Of a stretch of 64,000 nucleotides of DNA, positions 51,378-61,008 are shown piece after piece. How positions within the stretch are numbered: the stretch's first letter is position 1; each line of letters opens with the position of its first letter. The notes beneath the pieces are model-generated. The model worked only from the letters and a program-made list of their open reading frames with translations. It was not told where the DNA came from and did no database searches. The stretch spans positions 1 to 64,000 of the forward strand of contig CAYZWU010000011.1 of assembly GCA_964482235.1 (NCBI GenBank), in the 5' to 3' direction. The translations under genes were made by a program, and so were the position numbers. Source of the stretch: CAYZWU01 sp964482235. Its GTDB lineage: Bacteria > Planctomycetota > B15-G4 > CAYZWU01.

Positions 51378-52808
51378 TCACTTCCCGCTGCCTGCGCCGG
51401 GCCTCTTGCCCCCCATCCGGAACGACTCGCTCTCCTCCTGGCCGCCCATGTAGCCGAGCGCCTTCATCCTGTCTATGAACTCGCGGTCCGCCTCGGCCGA
51501 GGAGCGCGAGGCCGTGGGAGGACGGAACCCCTCGTCGTGGTTGTCCACGTATTCCACGGGACGCCCCTTGACCAGGGCGGATTCGAGAATCCACTTCATC
51601 ACCCTGCCGGCCCCCATGCTGCGGCCCACCGGGATGTCGAGCAGGTAGAGCAGGGTGGGCGCCACATCGAAGATCGTTCCCACCTGCGCGAGCTCGCGGC
51701 TCTCGATGAAGGCGGACAGGCCGCCCTTCTTCCGGATTCCCGGCCCGGCGGCGATGAAGATCCCGGGAGGACCGTCCAGGTGGTGGGCCGAGAGGGAGAT
51801 CGGTTCTCCGGAAGGAGTCCTGCCGTTCTCGAACTCTGCGTGCATGCCGTGGTCGGACATCACGACCACCCTGGTGTCCCTGGGAAATAGGGCCATGAGC
51901 TCGCCGATCTTTCTGTCCGTGAGACGATAATACGACTCGATCGAATCGCCGAAGGCCTCGATGTACTCCTTTGGAATCGGATAGGTGAAGACCTCGGGCT
52001 CCCTGTAGCGCCAGAACCGGTGCCCGATCACATCGGTGCCGCCGTAGTAGACGATGTTGAGGTCGGCGGGATTCTTCTCGAAGAGGTACCGGGCCGAGGC
52101 ATGATAGGAGCTGTCCGCGGCAAAGGACCAGTAGCTGCTGCTGATCAGGTTGCGAACCTCGTCGGGGAGCGGCGGCTCGATCGTCTTCAGATCGCCGAAG
52201 ACGGGGGCCACCACAGCACGGCTCAGCCTATCGCTGCGGCTCGCCTTCTCCACGAACGGCCAGATCTCGTCGATGATCCCGGGCGGATAGGTCGCCCCCT
52301 CGAGGTCGCGGAAGAGCATCCCCTTCTTCATCTTCTGCAGCTGGACCTGGCTCTCGCTCGACGTCTGGGAGACGATCACTCCCTCGATCTCCTCGGCGGG
52401 CCAGGTGATCCAGTAGCCCACGCTGTTGCAGGTCAGGCCGTAGTCCGAGGTGATGTTCCAGATCGCCTTGCCCCGCCTGGCATTCGAGGTGAAGGCGCCT
52501 CCCGTCACCCGATCGGTGAAGCCGGTGATCCCGTGGTTCTCGGGGCTCTTGCCCGTGGCCACCGTTGTCCAGACCACCGGGGAGAGGGCCGGCGCAATGG
52601 TCTGGATGCTGCCGCACACCCCTCGGTCGATCAGGGACGCCATGACCGGGAGCTCCCCGTCGGCCATCATCTCGCGGACGACGGCGATCTCCATTCCGTC
52701 GACGGCGATCAGGAGAACGGGAGCCTCGGGGCTGGCCGAAGGACCGCAGCCGCCCTGCCAGAACCCTGCGAAAGCGGCGAGGAGAAGGACGGGAAAAAGC
52801 GTCCTCAT
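51378..52808 (-). CDS. Alkaline phosphatase superfamily phosphodiesterase, probable lipoprotein
   Basis: A 476-residue exported enzyme of the type I phosphodiesterase/nucleotide pyrophosphatase kind. The N-terminus has a hydrophobic stretch ending in GGC at about 21, a possible lipoprotein site. Metal-site motifs are in order: LIAVDGME, SPVVWTTVATGKSPENHG (probable Thr nucleophile), GGTDVIGHRFW, VVMSDHGMH and LSAHHLDGPPG. The start at 52808 is chosen because the signal sequence begins there. The substrate is unknown; lipid-linked or nucleotide phosphodiesters are typical. Confidence 0.85.
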   Translation of the reverse strand: MRTLFPVLLLAAFAGFWQGGCGPSASPEAPVLLIAVDGMEIAVVREMMADGELPVMASLIDRGVCGSIQTIAPALSPVVWTTVATGKSPENHGITGFTDRVTGGAFTSNARRGKAIWNITSDYGLTCNSVGYWITWPAEEIEGVIVSQTSSESQVQLQKMKKGMLFRDLEGATYPPGIIDEIWPFVEKASRSDRLSRAVVAPVFGDLKTIEPPLPDEVRNLISSSYWSFAADSSYHASARYLFEKNPADLNIVYYGGTDVIGHRFWRYREPEVFTYPIPKEYIEAFGDSIESYYRLTDRKIGELMALFPRDTRVVVMSDHGMHAEFENGRTPSGEPISLSAHHLDGPPGIFIAAGPGIRKKGGLSAFIESRELAQVGTIFDVAPTLLYLLDIPVGRSMGAGRVMKWILESALVKGRPVEYVDNHDEGFRPPTASRSSAEADREFIDRMKALGYMGGQEESESFRMGGKRPGAGSGK

Positions 52809-52939
52809 CGGGCCGCCCGAACTCGGCGCCCCGTCTTCGCACTTGAACTTTCCGGTACACTTTGTAGTTTGGTGGATCATTCGATTCCGATCACAAGAAA
52901 AATGAGACAGAACTCCCGCGGTACGAAGGAGCAACGCGA

Positions 52940-53857
52940 ATGGTCGAAAAAACAGATTATATCTGGCTGGATGGAGAATTCATACCTTGGGACAGCGCCA
53001 ATGTGCACATCCTGACCCACACCCTGCACTACGGTCTCGGCGCCTTCGAGGGCATCCGGTGCTACAAGCTCGTTGACGGCGGGCTCGGCGTCTTCCGTCT
53101 TCAAGATCACATCACTCGCCTCTACGAGTCGTGCCACGTCATCATGATGGAGATCCCTTTCCCGCGCGAAAAGATCGTCGAGACCTGTCTCGAGATCGTG
53201 CGCCGCAACAAGCTGCAGGACTGCTACATCCGGCCGCTCGTCTTCATGGGAGACGGCGCCATGGGGCTCGGGGCCAGCAACGCCACGCGGATCGGCGTGA
53301 TCGCCTTCCCCTGGGGCGCCTATCTGGGCGAGGACGGCCTCGAGAACGGCATCCGTGTCATCACCTCGTCGTTCACCAGGCTCCACGTGAACGTCAACAT
53401 GGTGCGCGCCAAGGTCTGCGGCCAGTACACCAACTCGATCATGGCCAAGCGCCTTGCCATGCTTCAGGGCTTCGACGAAACGATCTTCCTCGACAGCCAG
53501 GGCTATGCCTGCGAGGGCTCCGGCGAGAACCTCTTCATCGTCCGCAACGGCGAGATCCGGACGCCGCCCACGTCGGCCCCGATCCTGGAAGGCTTCACCC
53601 GCGACACGGCGATCCGGATCGCCAAGGATCTGGGGATCAACGTGATCGAGGACGGATTCACCCGCGACGACATGTACATCGCCGAGGAGGTCTTCTTCAC
53701 CGGAACGGCGGCTGAGATCACGCCGGTGTGCGAGATCGATTTCCGGCAGATCGGAACGGGAAAGCCGGGACCCGTCACGAAGGCGATCCAGGGCAGGTAC
53801 TTCGATGCCATCCGCGGCAAGATCGACGATTATACATCCTGGATCGACAGGGTCTGA
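52940..53857 (+). CDS. ilvE: Branched-chain amino acid aminotransferase
   Basis: A 305-residue fold-type IV PLP enzyme that performs the last step of valine, leucine and isoleucine synthesis. It has the HTLHYGLGAFEGIRCY motif (27-42), PLP-binding Lys158 in VRAKVCGQYTNS, and the EGSGENLFIVRNGEI signature. AAGGAG lies 8 nt before the ATG. It is divergent from the phosphodiesterase gene and 43 nt upstream of lpxB. Confidence 0.95.
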   Translation: MVEKTDYIWLDGEFIPWDSANVHILTHTLHYGLGAFEGIRCYKLVDGGLGVFRLQDHITRLYESCHVIMMEIPFPREKIVETCLEIVRRNKLQDCYIRPLVFMGDGAMGLGASNATRIGVIAFPWGAYLGEDGLENGIRVITSSFTRLHVNVNMVRAKVCGQYTNSIMAKRLAMLQGFDETIFLDSQGYACEGSGENLFIVRNGEIRTPPTSAPILEGFTRDTAIRIAKDLGINVIEDGFTRDDMYIAEEVFFTGTAAEITPVCEIDFRQIGTGKPGPVTKAIQGRYFDAIRGKIDDYTSWIDRV

Positions 53858-53900
53858 GCGGATCGACATTGATCGCGTCTGATAGCGAGGTTTCGAGAAG

Positions 53901-55040
53901 TTGAATTCATCACCCTCCGGCAGGATCTTCATCTCGGCGGGCGACGTCTCCGGTGACATCCACGCCGCAGGGCTCGTCAGCCGGGCTCTCCGCCTGGAAC
54001 CCCACGTTTCGTGGACCGGCCTGGGCGGCGACCGGATGCAGCGCGCCGGCTGCCGTCTCCTCATTGATCCTGATTCCAATCCGGTCATGGGCTTTCGCCG
54101 CGTCATCGCCCGCACCCCTCACTACTTCAAGCTACTCGCCCGTGTTCACCATTTCCTGAAGCAGGAGCGTCCCGACCTTGCGGTGCTCGTCGACTACCCC
54201 GGCCTCAACGTTCGAATCGCCAGCCTGGCGAAGGGGCTCGGCATCCCGGTCCTCTACTTCATCTGCCCCCAGCTCTGGGCCTGGGCGCCCTGGCGGGTGC
54301 GTCGCTTCGCGCGGGTGATCGATCGAGCCCTGGTGATCTTTCCCTTCGAGGAGGCCTACTTCTCGGCCCACGGGGTGAGCACCCGCTACGTGGGCCACCC
54401 GGTCTGCGATTGCGGGGCTTCAGGCGATGACCACGCGGCCGAGCCGGCGGCCTCTCCTGATGAGAAGCTGCTCTGCCTCCTCCCCGGCTCGAGACGCCAC
54501 GAGGCGGAAGCCAACCTGCCGATCATGCTGGCCGCTGCTCGCGCGATCCGCGAGAGCGATCCGGACTGCGTGCCCGTGGTGGCCCACCAAAAAAAACCGA
54601 TCATCCATCTGGCGAAGGAGATGGCGGCAAAGCGGGACATCCCGCTGAGGACGGTGGAAGGCGACATGACGCGCACGGCTCGGCAGGCCCGCCTCTGTCT
54701 CGTTGCATCGGGAACAGCCACCCTCGAGGTGGCCTTCACGGAAACGCCCCTGATCGCGCTCTACAAGGTATCGCCCCTGGCCGGCCGTCTCTCGCCCCTG
54801 CTCCTCACCGTGCCCTGGTTCTGCCAGGTCAACCTCGTTGCCGGCGCGAAGATCGTCCCCGAGCTTCTTCTCACCCGTGATGATCCCGTAGAGCTCACTG
54901 CACTCTGCCGCGAGCTCTGGAACGACACGCAGGGGAGACGGAAGATGGAGGCGGACCTCGCGGCGCTCAGGAGGGACCACTTCAATCCGGGCGCCCTGGA
55001 CCGTGCCGCTGATGAGGTCCTGGCCCTGGCACGGTCTTGA
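53901..55040 (+). CDS. lpxB: Lipid-A-disaccharide synthase
   Basis: A 379-residue glycosyltransferase that joins UDP-2,3-diacylglucosamine and lipid X. Family motifs are IFISAGDVSGDIHAAGL (residues 9-25), DYPGLNVRIA, YFICPQLWAWAPWRV, LLPGSRRHEAEANLP and ATLEVAFTETPLIALYK. The start is a TTG at 53901 with no earlier or later codon that fits better. It is separated from the main lpx cluster by about 44 kb. Its stop abuts the stop of the convergent anti-sigma gene. Confidence 0.95.
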   Translation: MNSSPSGRIFISAGDVSGDIHAAGLVSRALRLEPHVSWTGLGGDRMQRAGCRLLIDPDSNPVMGFRRVIARTPHYFKLLARVHHFLKQERPDLAVLVDYPGLNVRIASLAKGLGIPVLYFICPQLWAWAPWRVRRFARVIDRALVIFPFEEAYFSAHGVSTRYVGHPVCDCGASGDDHAAEPAASPDEKLLCLLPGSRRHEAEANLPIMLAAARAIRESDPDCVPVVAHQKKPIIHLAKEMAAKRDIPLRTVEGDMTRTARQARLCLVASGTATLEVAFTETPLIALYKVSPLAGRLSPLLLTVPWFCQVNLVAGAKIVPELLLTRDDPVELTALCRELWNDTQGRRKMEADLAALRRDHFNPGALDRAADEVLALARS

Positions 55041-56762
55041 TCATTTATCCTCTTTCCCGGCCGCATCGGGATTCCGGAAGACGATGACGATCACCGTTCT
55101 CTTTCGCGGCCTGGCGTCGGCCTCGGACGAGATCTCCTCGAGGCTCTCCTCCACGAGGGTGCCCTCTTTCGATTCCTGGGGCTTTTCCCGCTTCTTGGCC
55201 TCCACATCGGGTGCCATCCGGATCGCCCTCATGAAAAGGTTCTCTTTCGGAAGCCTCTGAAGGACGCGGTCGAGGCGTTCCACGAGAGAGGCGTCGATCC
55301 TGCGCTCCTTCTTCTTCGAGGCGGCTTCTTCTTCGAGGGACGCAAAGCCGGCCGGCCGGCCCGCCGACCAGAGAGTCACCGGAATCGTCTGCCTGAAGCC
55401 GTCCCCGCCTTTTTCCGGCTCGGCGGAAGCGGACTGCTTCCTGCCCCTCCCCGTGAGAAAACCGGCACCCCCAGTTGCACCGCGGCTCTGCAGATCCGCC
55501 TCGCCTTGCAGGCTCTCATCGAGCTTCACGGCGCAGGCATGGACAGCCGTGGGTCCCGAGTCCACGTAGCGCTTGACGAGGGTCTGGTAATCCTTCTCGT
55601 CCACCTCGAAGAGAGAGTAATCCGCCTTGACGTCGTCGAAATGAGCCGCCAGCAGACGACGGGCCGGCACCCTGGTCCGTGCCATCGCGGCGCCGTTCTT
55701 CGACAATCCCTCCGTGGAGGTGCTTCCCGGTGCAGGAGTTCGAGGCCCCGATGGTCCTCCGGTGCCGGGAGAAGCGGTACTCGCGACGGGCTCCTTCCAG
55801 GTTGCTGCGGCATCCACGATCAGGCAGTTCAGCAGGACGCCCGAATCGGGATCGCTCTTCATGAACGACACGCCGACCTTGTATGCCTCGTCGGCATCGA
55901 CCAGAACCGGCCGCCCCATTCCCTTCCCTCCGTCGGTTTCTTTGGTCTTGTCGCGCTGCTCGACATCGGCTGGTACGGAATCGGCTGGTACGGTCTTCGA
56001 CTCGTCACTCCGCTCCTCCTCAGCTTCCGCAGGTCTGTCATCCTGCTCCCCCGTGGACCGGCGGATCCTCTCCTGGACCTTCATCTCGGCGTGGAGAATG
56101 GCGACACCCTCATCGACGGTCTTCGCTGCGTCCGGGGATTCGTCCGCCTCCTTCCTCTCCTCGATGAAGAGAGCCGCCTTGTTCTCGGCGGCCGCCTCCT
56201 TCTTCAGGCCGCCGGCGACGCCTTTCTCCCTGTCCTTTCCTACTGCGGGATCGTAGCGGTTTCTCTTCGAATCATACGTGAGCTCCGGATCGAAATCGTG
56301 GCTGGCGGTATCGTCGCGGCCGTGACGCTTTGCCTCGAGGAATTCCTCTCTGACCGTCTCGAGGTCTTCCTCTTCGCTCAGAACGGCCACGGACTCGGCT
56401 GAGGGAGCATCCTCAGCCGTCGTGAAGAGAGGCGACAGGTAGAAGGAAAGGGCAAGAACAACGGCCGCGGCGAGAGGAAGCCCCACGCGAAGCAGTATCG
56501 AGGTGCGGGAAGCGGCGGGACGGACCGGTTCGGGCTGCCGGGCCGGCTTCCCGATCTGTTCCATCAGTGCTGCTGTAAAATCACGAGGTGCGGATCTCTT
56601 CTCGAGCCCCGAGACGGCCTCGGCCGCACGGCGCATCGTATCCAGCATCTCGGCACAGGCGCTGCATCGCTGAACGTGTTCTTCCACGCGGACCCGCTCG
56701 TCATCAACAAGGGTCGCGTCGATGTAGTCGTTCAGGAGTTTTTCGATCTCTTTGCAGCTCAT
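55041..56762 (-). CDS. Large membrane anti-sigma factor with zinc-finger domain
   Basis: A 573-residue partner of the ECF sigma factor encoded 15 nt upstream. The N-terminal domain (1-45) has the zinc-binding anti-sigma pattern Cys3, His29, Cys33, Cys36 (HVQRCSAC). One membrane segment lies at about 89-112. The outer part, over 450 residues, has an acidic low-complexity region (about 115-270) and then a globular region containing LLAAHFDDVKADYSLFEVDEK. Typical anti-sigma factors are 150-250 residues. The large outer domain suggests direct sensing of an envelope signal. Confidence 0.87.
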   Translation of the reverse strand: MSCKEIEKLLNDYIDATLVDDERVRVEEHVQRCSACAEMLDTMRRAAEAVSGLEKRSAPRDFTAALMEQIGKPARQPEPVRPAASRTSILLRVGLPLAAAVVLALSFYLSPLFTTAEDAPSAESVAVLSEEEDLETVREEFLEAKRHGRDDTASHDFDPELTYDSKRNRYDPAVGKDREKGVAGGLKKEAAAENKAALFIEERKEADESPDAAKTVDEGVAILHAEMKVQERIRRSTGEQDDRPAEAEEERSDESKTVPADSVPADVEQRDKTKETDGGKGMGRPVLVDADEAYKVGVSFMKSDPDSGVLLNCLIVDAAATWKEPVASTASPGTGGPSGPRTPAPGSTSTEGLSKNGAAMARTRVPARRLLAAHFDDVKADYSLFEVDEKDYQTLVKRYVDSGPTAVHACAVKLDESLQGEADLQSRGATGGAGFLTGRGRKQSASAEPEKGGDGFRQTIPVTLWSAGRPAGFASLEEEAASKKKERRIDASLVERLDRVLQRLPKENLFMRAIRMAPDVEAKKREKPQESKEGTLVEESLEEISSEADARPRKRTVIVIVFRNPDAAGKEDK

Positions 56763-56777
56763 CCCAATCTCCGGGAT

Positions 56778-57410
56778 TCAGAGAACCTTTTTCAACAAGG
56801 CACCCAGTTCCTGCCGCGCCCGGTGAAGCCGGGACTTCACTGTTCCAAGAGGAACGCCGAGCATTGCGGCGATATCTTCGTACGACAGGCCTTCCATGTC
56901 CCGGAGCAGGATCACCTGCCGCTGATCATCCTCCAGGTTCAGCAAGGCCTCCTGTATCAACCTATCTCTCTCTTTCTTCTCGATCGGTCCGGATGGATCC
57001 GTGTCGCCCGGATCCATCAGCTCGGGAAAGCTCGACCTCGATCCGGGATTGGCCGGGCTGTCCAGCGAAACGGACCGCTTGTCCGCTTTTCCGGAGAGGC
57101 TCTTCTCGCGGCTCATGTGAAGGTTGAGCACGATGCGGTATACCCAGGTGAAGAAACCCGACTCGCCGCGGAAGCGTCCGATCGCCGCAAAAGCCCTCAG
57201 GAACGCCTCCTGGCAGAGATCGAGCGCCTGGTCGTGCCGACCCGCCAGGCGAAAAGCCAGGTTGTAGACCCGATCCTGGTGTCTCTCCACCAGCCGGCTG
57301 AAGGCGGTCTTGTCGCCTTCCCTGGCCTTCAGGATCAGTTCACGCTCGCTGCTCGTTTTCTCCTGAGCCAGCCTTGGCCTCTCCTCGATTCTGTTGGATG
57401 CTTTTGCCAT
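56778..57410 (-). CDS. ECF (sigma-24 type) RNA polymerase sigma factor
   Basis: A 210-residue ECF sigma factor. Region 2 contains FSRLVERHQDRVYNLAFRL and DLCQEAFLRAFAAIGRFRG. Region 4 is QRQVILLRDMEGLSYEDIAAMLGVPLGTVKSRLHRAR. A 40-residue linker rich in Ser and Pro joins them. Directly upstream on the minus strand, GAAACTT (57446-57452) and TCATGA (57425-57430), 15 bp apart across a T-rich spacer, look like an ECF-type promoter, so it may activate itself. The implied leader would be very short, so this is weak. The anti-sigma gene follows. Confidence 0.95.
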   Translation of the reverse strand: MAKASNRIEERPRLAQEKTSSERELILKAREGDKTAFSRLVERHQDRVYNLAFRLAGRHDQALDLCQEAFLRAFAAIGRFRGESGFFTWVYRIVLNLHMSREKSLSGKADKRSVSLDSPANPGSRSSFPELMDPGDTDPSGPIEKKERDRLIQEALLNLEDDQRQVILLRDMEGLSYEDIAAMLGVPLGTVKSRLHRARQELGALLKKVL

Positions 57411-57523
57411 GAAAGAGTTTCAATTCATGAGAACAGGACTAAAAAAAGTTTCGGATCAATCCTCTCTGTTTCTGCTGTTTTTTATCAAATCAGGGCTTAC
57501 ATTTCTGATCTTTTTTCGATCTC

Positions 57524-58711
57524 TCAGGGTGCGAAGACCCTGATCCGCCGGTAGCCCACATCGAGCACGAGGCCCACGGCCAGAAACGAGGTCAGCAACG
57601 ACGAACCGCCGTAACTTATGAAGGGAAGGGGCATTCCCGCAATTGGCAGAAGCCCGACCGTGATGGCCGTGTTCACGAAGACCTGGAATCCCAGTAGCAC
57701 CCCCACGCCGCAGCAGACCAGCTTGCCGAAGGGCTCCCGCGTCCTGCGCGCTATGCCGAAAACCAGCGCGACGAGGAGGAGAAAAAGAACGAGAGTTGCG
57801 AAACAGCCGAGGAAACCCCACTCCTCGCCGATGATGGCGAAGATGAAATCGGTGTGCCTCTCCGGCAGGTAGTTGAGCCTGTTCTGCGGCCCCTCGCTCA
57901 ACCCTTTCCCCGCAAAGCCCCCTGATCCGATGGAGACCTGGGAAAAGTACTGCTGGTAACCGGAGCCGGTCTTCAAGGCCTTGATCTTCCTCTGCAGGTC
58001 CCGGGCCTCCTCGATCTTCCCTTCCTTGATCAACGATTTGGCGGAAGCCTCCAGACGGGGAATCTGCTGGAAGAAGCTCGTGATCCTCTCCCTCTGGTAC
58101 TCCTTCAGGAAGGGCGAGAAGTAGACGAGGGGAGCCAGCAGGATCCCGGCGCCAATCAGGAGAAGGAGGCGCTTCCCGCCGGCGCCGGCGGCAAAGAGCA
58201 TGCTGAAGAGAATGGGAGGGAAGAGAAGGGCGGTGCCCAGATCGGGCTGCATGATGATCAGCATCATCGGCATCAGGGTCAAGGCGAAGGGAACGACTAG
58301 CGACGACCAGCGGCTCCACTCCTTGCGATACATCATGTATCGCGCCAGGACGAGGATCAGTCCGATCTTCATGAACTCCGAGGGCTGCAGCCCGAATCCG
58401 AATCCGATGTCGAACCACCTGTTGGCTCTCTGTCCGTCGCCGCCGAAAAGCTGGAGGAAGATCAGGAGAATGAGCAGCCCGGTGTAGATCAGATAGGCGA
58501 GCTTCCGGATGTTGATGTAGCCGAATCGCAGCACCACGACCACGGCCGGTACCGAAACGGCGATGAAGAGCAGCTGGTTCCGGTACTTGTCGGAGAAGGA
58601 GAGGGAGTCGCGCGTTGAGCTCCAGATGAAGGCCACCCCGATCAGGGAGAGGCAGAAGGCCAGCACGACGAGGTGCCAGTCAAGGTTGGATTCGCGCTCC
58701 CGCCACTTCAT
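57524..58711 (-). CDS. rodA: Rod-shape-determining peptidoglycan polymerase RodA
   Basis: A 395-residue SEDS-family glycan polymerase with about ten membrane segments. Conserved parts include NRWFDIGFGFGLQPSEFMKIGLIL, a DLGTALLF segment and FISYGGSSLLTSF near the C-terminus. The loop at about 215-275 is long and charged. It works with the PBP2 transpeptidase encoded upstream; its ATG overlaps the mrdA stop as ATGA. It ends the operon mreB-mreC-mreD-mrdA-rodA. Confidence 0.95.
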   Translation of the reverse strand: MKWRERESNLDWHLVVLAFCLSLIGVAFIWSSTRDSLSFSDKYRNQLLFIAVSVPAVVVVLRFGYINIRKLAYLIYTGLLILLIFLQLFGGDGQRANRWFDIGFGFGLQPSEFMKIGLILVLARYMMYRKEWSRWSSLVVPFALTLMPMMLIIMQPDLGTALLFPPILFSMLFAAGAGGKRLLLLIGAGILLAPLVYFSPFLKEYQRERITSFFQQIPRLEASAKSLIKEGKIEEARDLQRKIKALKTGSGYQQYFSQVSIGSGGFAGKGLSEGPQNRLNYLPERHTDFIFAIIGEEWGFLGCFATLVLFLLLVALVFGIARRTREPFGKLVCCGVGVLLGFQVFVNTAITVGLLPIAGMPLPFISYGGSSLLTSFLAVGLVLDVGYRRIRVFAP

Positions 58712-61008
58712 TGCCGCGTCTCCTCGAAAAAGGCCTTCGCCTCGGGCTGCTCCAGCAGCCGGTTCAGCAGGGGAGCCGCCGTCTCCCCCCCGTGCAGGCC
58801 GCACGATTCCACGAACACGGCAAAGGCCAGTGCCGGCTTGCGAGAGGGCAAGTAGCCGGCGAACCAGGCATGGGTGGGCAGCGAGCCGCCGATCTGGGCC
58901 GTACCGGTCTTTCCCGCCACGTCGAAAGGTTCGAGATCCCGCCTCAGCGCGGAATCCCTCCGCGCCGTACCTCGCGAAACCACCTGCCTCATGGCCCCGC
59001 GGATGAACTCGAGGGTGTGGGCGTCGAGGCCCAGATCGCGCGGGCGGGGAGGCCGGATCTCGCGCCTGCCTATCCTCTGGATCAGGTACGGCCGCGGCAG
59101 AGCGCCCGTGGCCAGCCCGGACACCATGCGGGCCACCTGGAGGGGAGTCACATCATCGATGGCGCCCTGCCCGATGCAGAACCGCATCAGGTTGGCCTCG
59201 CCTCTCTCGGTCAGCTTGAGAGGCCCCGCGGAATCACCCAGCCCCGCGGCACGAAGGCTCCTCTGATAAGCCGCGCTCCCCTCCCTTCCCGAAGTTGCCG
59301 GCAGACCGTAGAGAGCCGGATCGAGAATACCGGTCTCATGACCGAACCCGAACTTCTCCGCCCAGGTGAACATGGTGGCGAAATCGAGCTGCCGGCTCAA
59401 CTTGTAGAAGTAGATGTTGCACGACTTGACGATCGCATCCTCCAGGCCGATGGAAGGATGGATCCCGTCGCAGCGCAGCGTCTCCCGCCCCACTCCGAAG
59501 CGCCCCTGGCAGTCGAAGAGCACACCGGTCTGCGACCGGCCTTCCTCGAGGGCGGCCACGGCGGTGACGAGCTTGAACACCGATCCCGGCGGCGGCAGGT
59601 TCCATCCGGTCACCGCCCTGTGCAGCAGCGGGTGATCGGCCTCGGCGAGAAGCCTCCCGTACTCGCGCGTCAGCTCGAGACGGGACGGCGACGGATGGGA
59701 CGCCAGGGCCAGGACGGCTCCGTCCCATGGATTGATCAGGGCGATGGCTCCGTTGTGGCCCGACTGGCCGAGGACCCTCTCCGCTGCCCGCTGCAGGCCG
59801 GCGTCGATCGTCAGGACCACGTCCCGGCCTCGGATCGGCGGCTTGTAGTCGAGAATCTTCCTGCGCCTGGAATACCGATCCCGCTCCATGAAGAGATAGC
59901 CGCGCTTGCCGCGCAGCACCGGCTCGAGGTAGGCTTCGAGCCCGAGCCTTCCCATTTCCTCGCCGGGCAGCACATCGATCTCGCGCAGCCAGATCTGAAG
60001 GGAGTCGATCTCCTCGAGATCCTGCCCGGTCTTCTCCTCCTTGACAGAGATATCGGCAAGTGTCCGCCTGTGCTCCTCCCACTCCTCGAGATCCCTCGGG
60101 CCCGGCTTTCCCATCTTTCCGATGATGGAGGGACAGATCTCGTTCCTGCCCGACGGATACCGCCGCTGGTTGCTCTCCATCACGTAGTAGCCGGGATAGA
60201 GCTCTTCCTGGACAACGACCTTCATCACGGCGGGATAGGGGATCTTCCGGCAGACAGGTTCCTCGTAGTAGTCGAACTGGGAGTGGTAGCGGCGCATCAG
60301 CCTGTACGAGGCTTCGCCCTCCCCTTCGTTCCTGATCCGGCTCGCAACCCGCCGGTCGGCAGCCTCCGCCACCTTTCCGGGAAGCCGCATCAAGGTGCCG
60401 GAATCGAGATGAAGCTCCTGCTCCAGACCGGAGATCGCCGTCCTCTCCAGATCCACGGCGCTCAGGATCCGGCCCCGCACTCCATCGAGATCGCGCCAGG
60501 ACTTGAAGGGGCTGTCCTCGCTCCGGAGGGCGAGGACCTCGAGGCGCTCGCCGTCGGGCAGCCCGAACAGCCTCTCGAGATAGAAGATGATGTCCTCCAT
60601 CTTCTGCGTGCTGTCGCAGCGGGTGGCCGACTCGAACGTCAGGTCGAGGATCCTGTCCACGAAGAAGGCGGGATCGCGGTAGATCTTCTCGTGCTCCAGG
60701 CGCTGACCGGTCAGCAGCTGGTAGATCATGCCGATCTGCCCGACGCTCGATTCCTTGCGGAAGTATCCGAAGACGAACCTGAGTTCGAAGGTGTTCTCCG
60801 AGCTGGCCAGAGGAGTCAGGTCCCGGGCCATGATCCAGCCTCTCTCGAAGGGAATCGTCCGCCCGGATGTTCGCGTCTTCCACGACTCGCGCTCCCAGAA
60901 GTCGCCCTGGATCACCTGAACGAAGAACAGCCTGCCGATCACCACCGTGAAGAGGAACGCGGTGATGAGAAATAGGACGCGAAACCTGTCGACCTGCCGC
61001 TTCTTCAT
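58708..61008 (-). CDS. mrdA: Elongation-specific transpeptidase PBP2, enlarged
   Basis: A 766-residue class B penicillin-binding protein. One N-terminal membrane segment (about 9-30) is followed by a dimerisation domain and a transpeptidase with catalytic Ser476 (SVFK), SCN at 529-531 and KTG at 700-702. E. coli PBP2 has about 633 residues with Ser330, so about 145 extra residues lie before the active site, mostly between about 110 and 330 and rich in charge. The ATG at 61008 overlaps the mreD stop by four bases, and the stop overlaps the rodA start, so the three are tightly coupled. Confidence 0.94.
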   Translation of the reverse strand: MKKRQVDRFRVLFLITAFLFTVVIGRLFFVQVIQGDFWERESWKTRTSGRTIPFERGWIMARDLTPLASSENTFELRFVFGYFRKESSVGQIGMIYQLLTGQRLEHEKIYRDPAFFVDRILDLTFESATRCDSTQKMEDIIFYLERLFGLPDGERLEVLALRSEDSPFKSWRDLDGVRGRILSAVDLERTAISGLEQELHLDSGTLMRLPGKVAEAADRRVASRIRNEGEGEASYRLMRRYHSQFDYYEEPVCRKIPYPAVMKVVVQEELYPGYYVMESNQRRYPSGRNEICPSIIGKMGKPGPRDLEEWEEHRRTLADISVKEEKTGQDLEEIDSLQIWLREIDVLPGEEMGRLGLEAYLEPVLRGKRGYLFMERDRYSRRRKILDYKPPIRGRDVVLTIDAGLQRAAERVLGQSGHNGAIALINPWDGAVLALASHPSPSRLELTREYGRLLAEADHPLLHRAVTGWNLPPPGSVFKLVTAVAALEEGRSQTGVLFDCQGRFGVGRETLRCDGIHPSIGLEDAIVKSCNIYFYKLSRQLDFATMFTWAEKFGFGHETGILDPALYGLPATSGREGSAAYQRSLRAAGLGDSAGPLKLTERGEANLMRFCIGQGAIDDVTPLQVARMVSGLATGALPRPYLIQRIGRREIRPPRPRDLGLDAHTLEFIRGAMRQVVSRGTARRDSALRRDLEPFDVAGKTGTAQIGGSLPTHAWFAGYLPSRKPALAFAVFVESCGLHGGETAAPLLNRLLEQPEAKAFFEETRQ

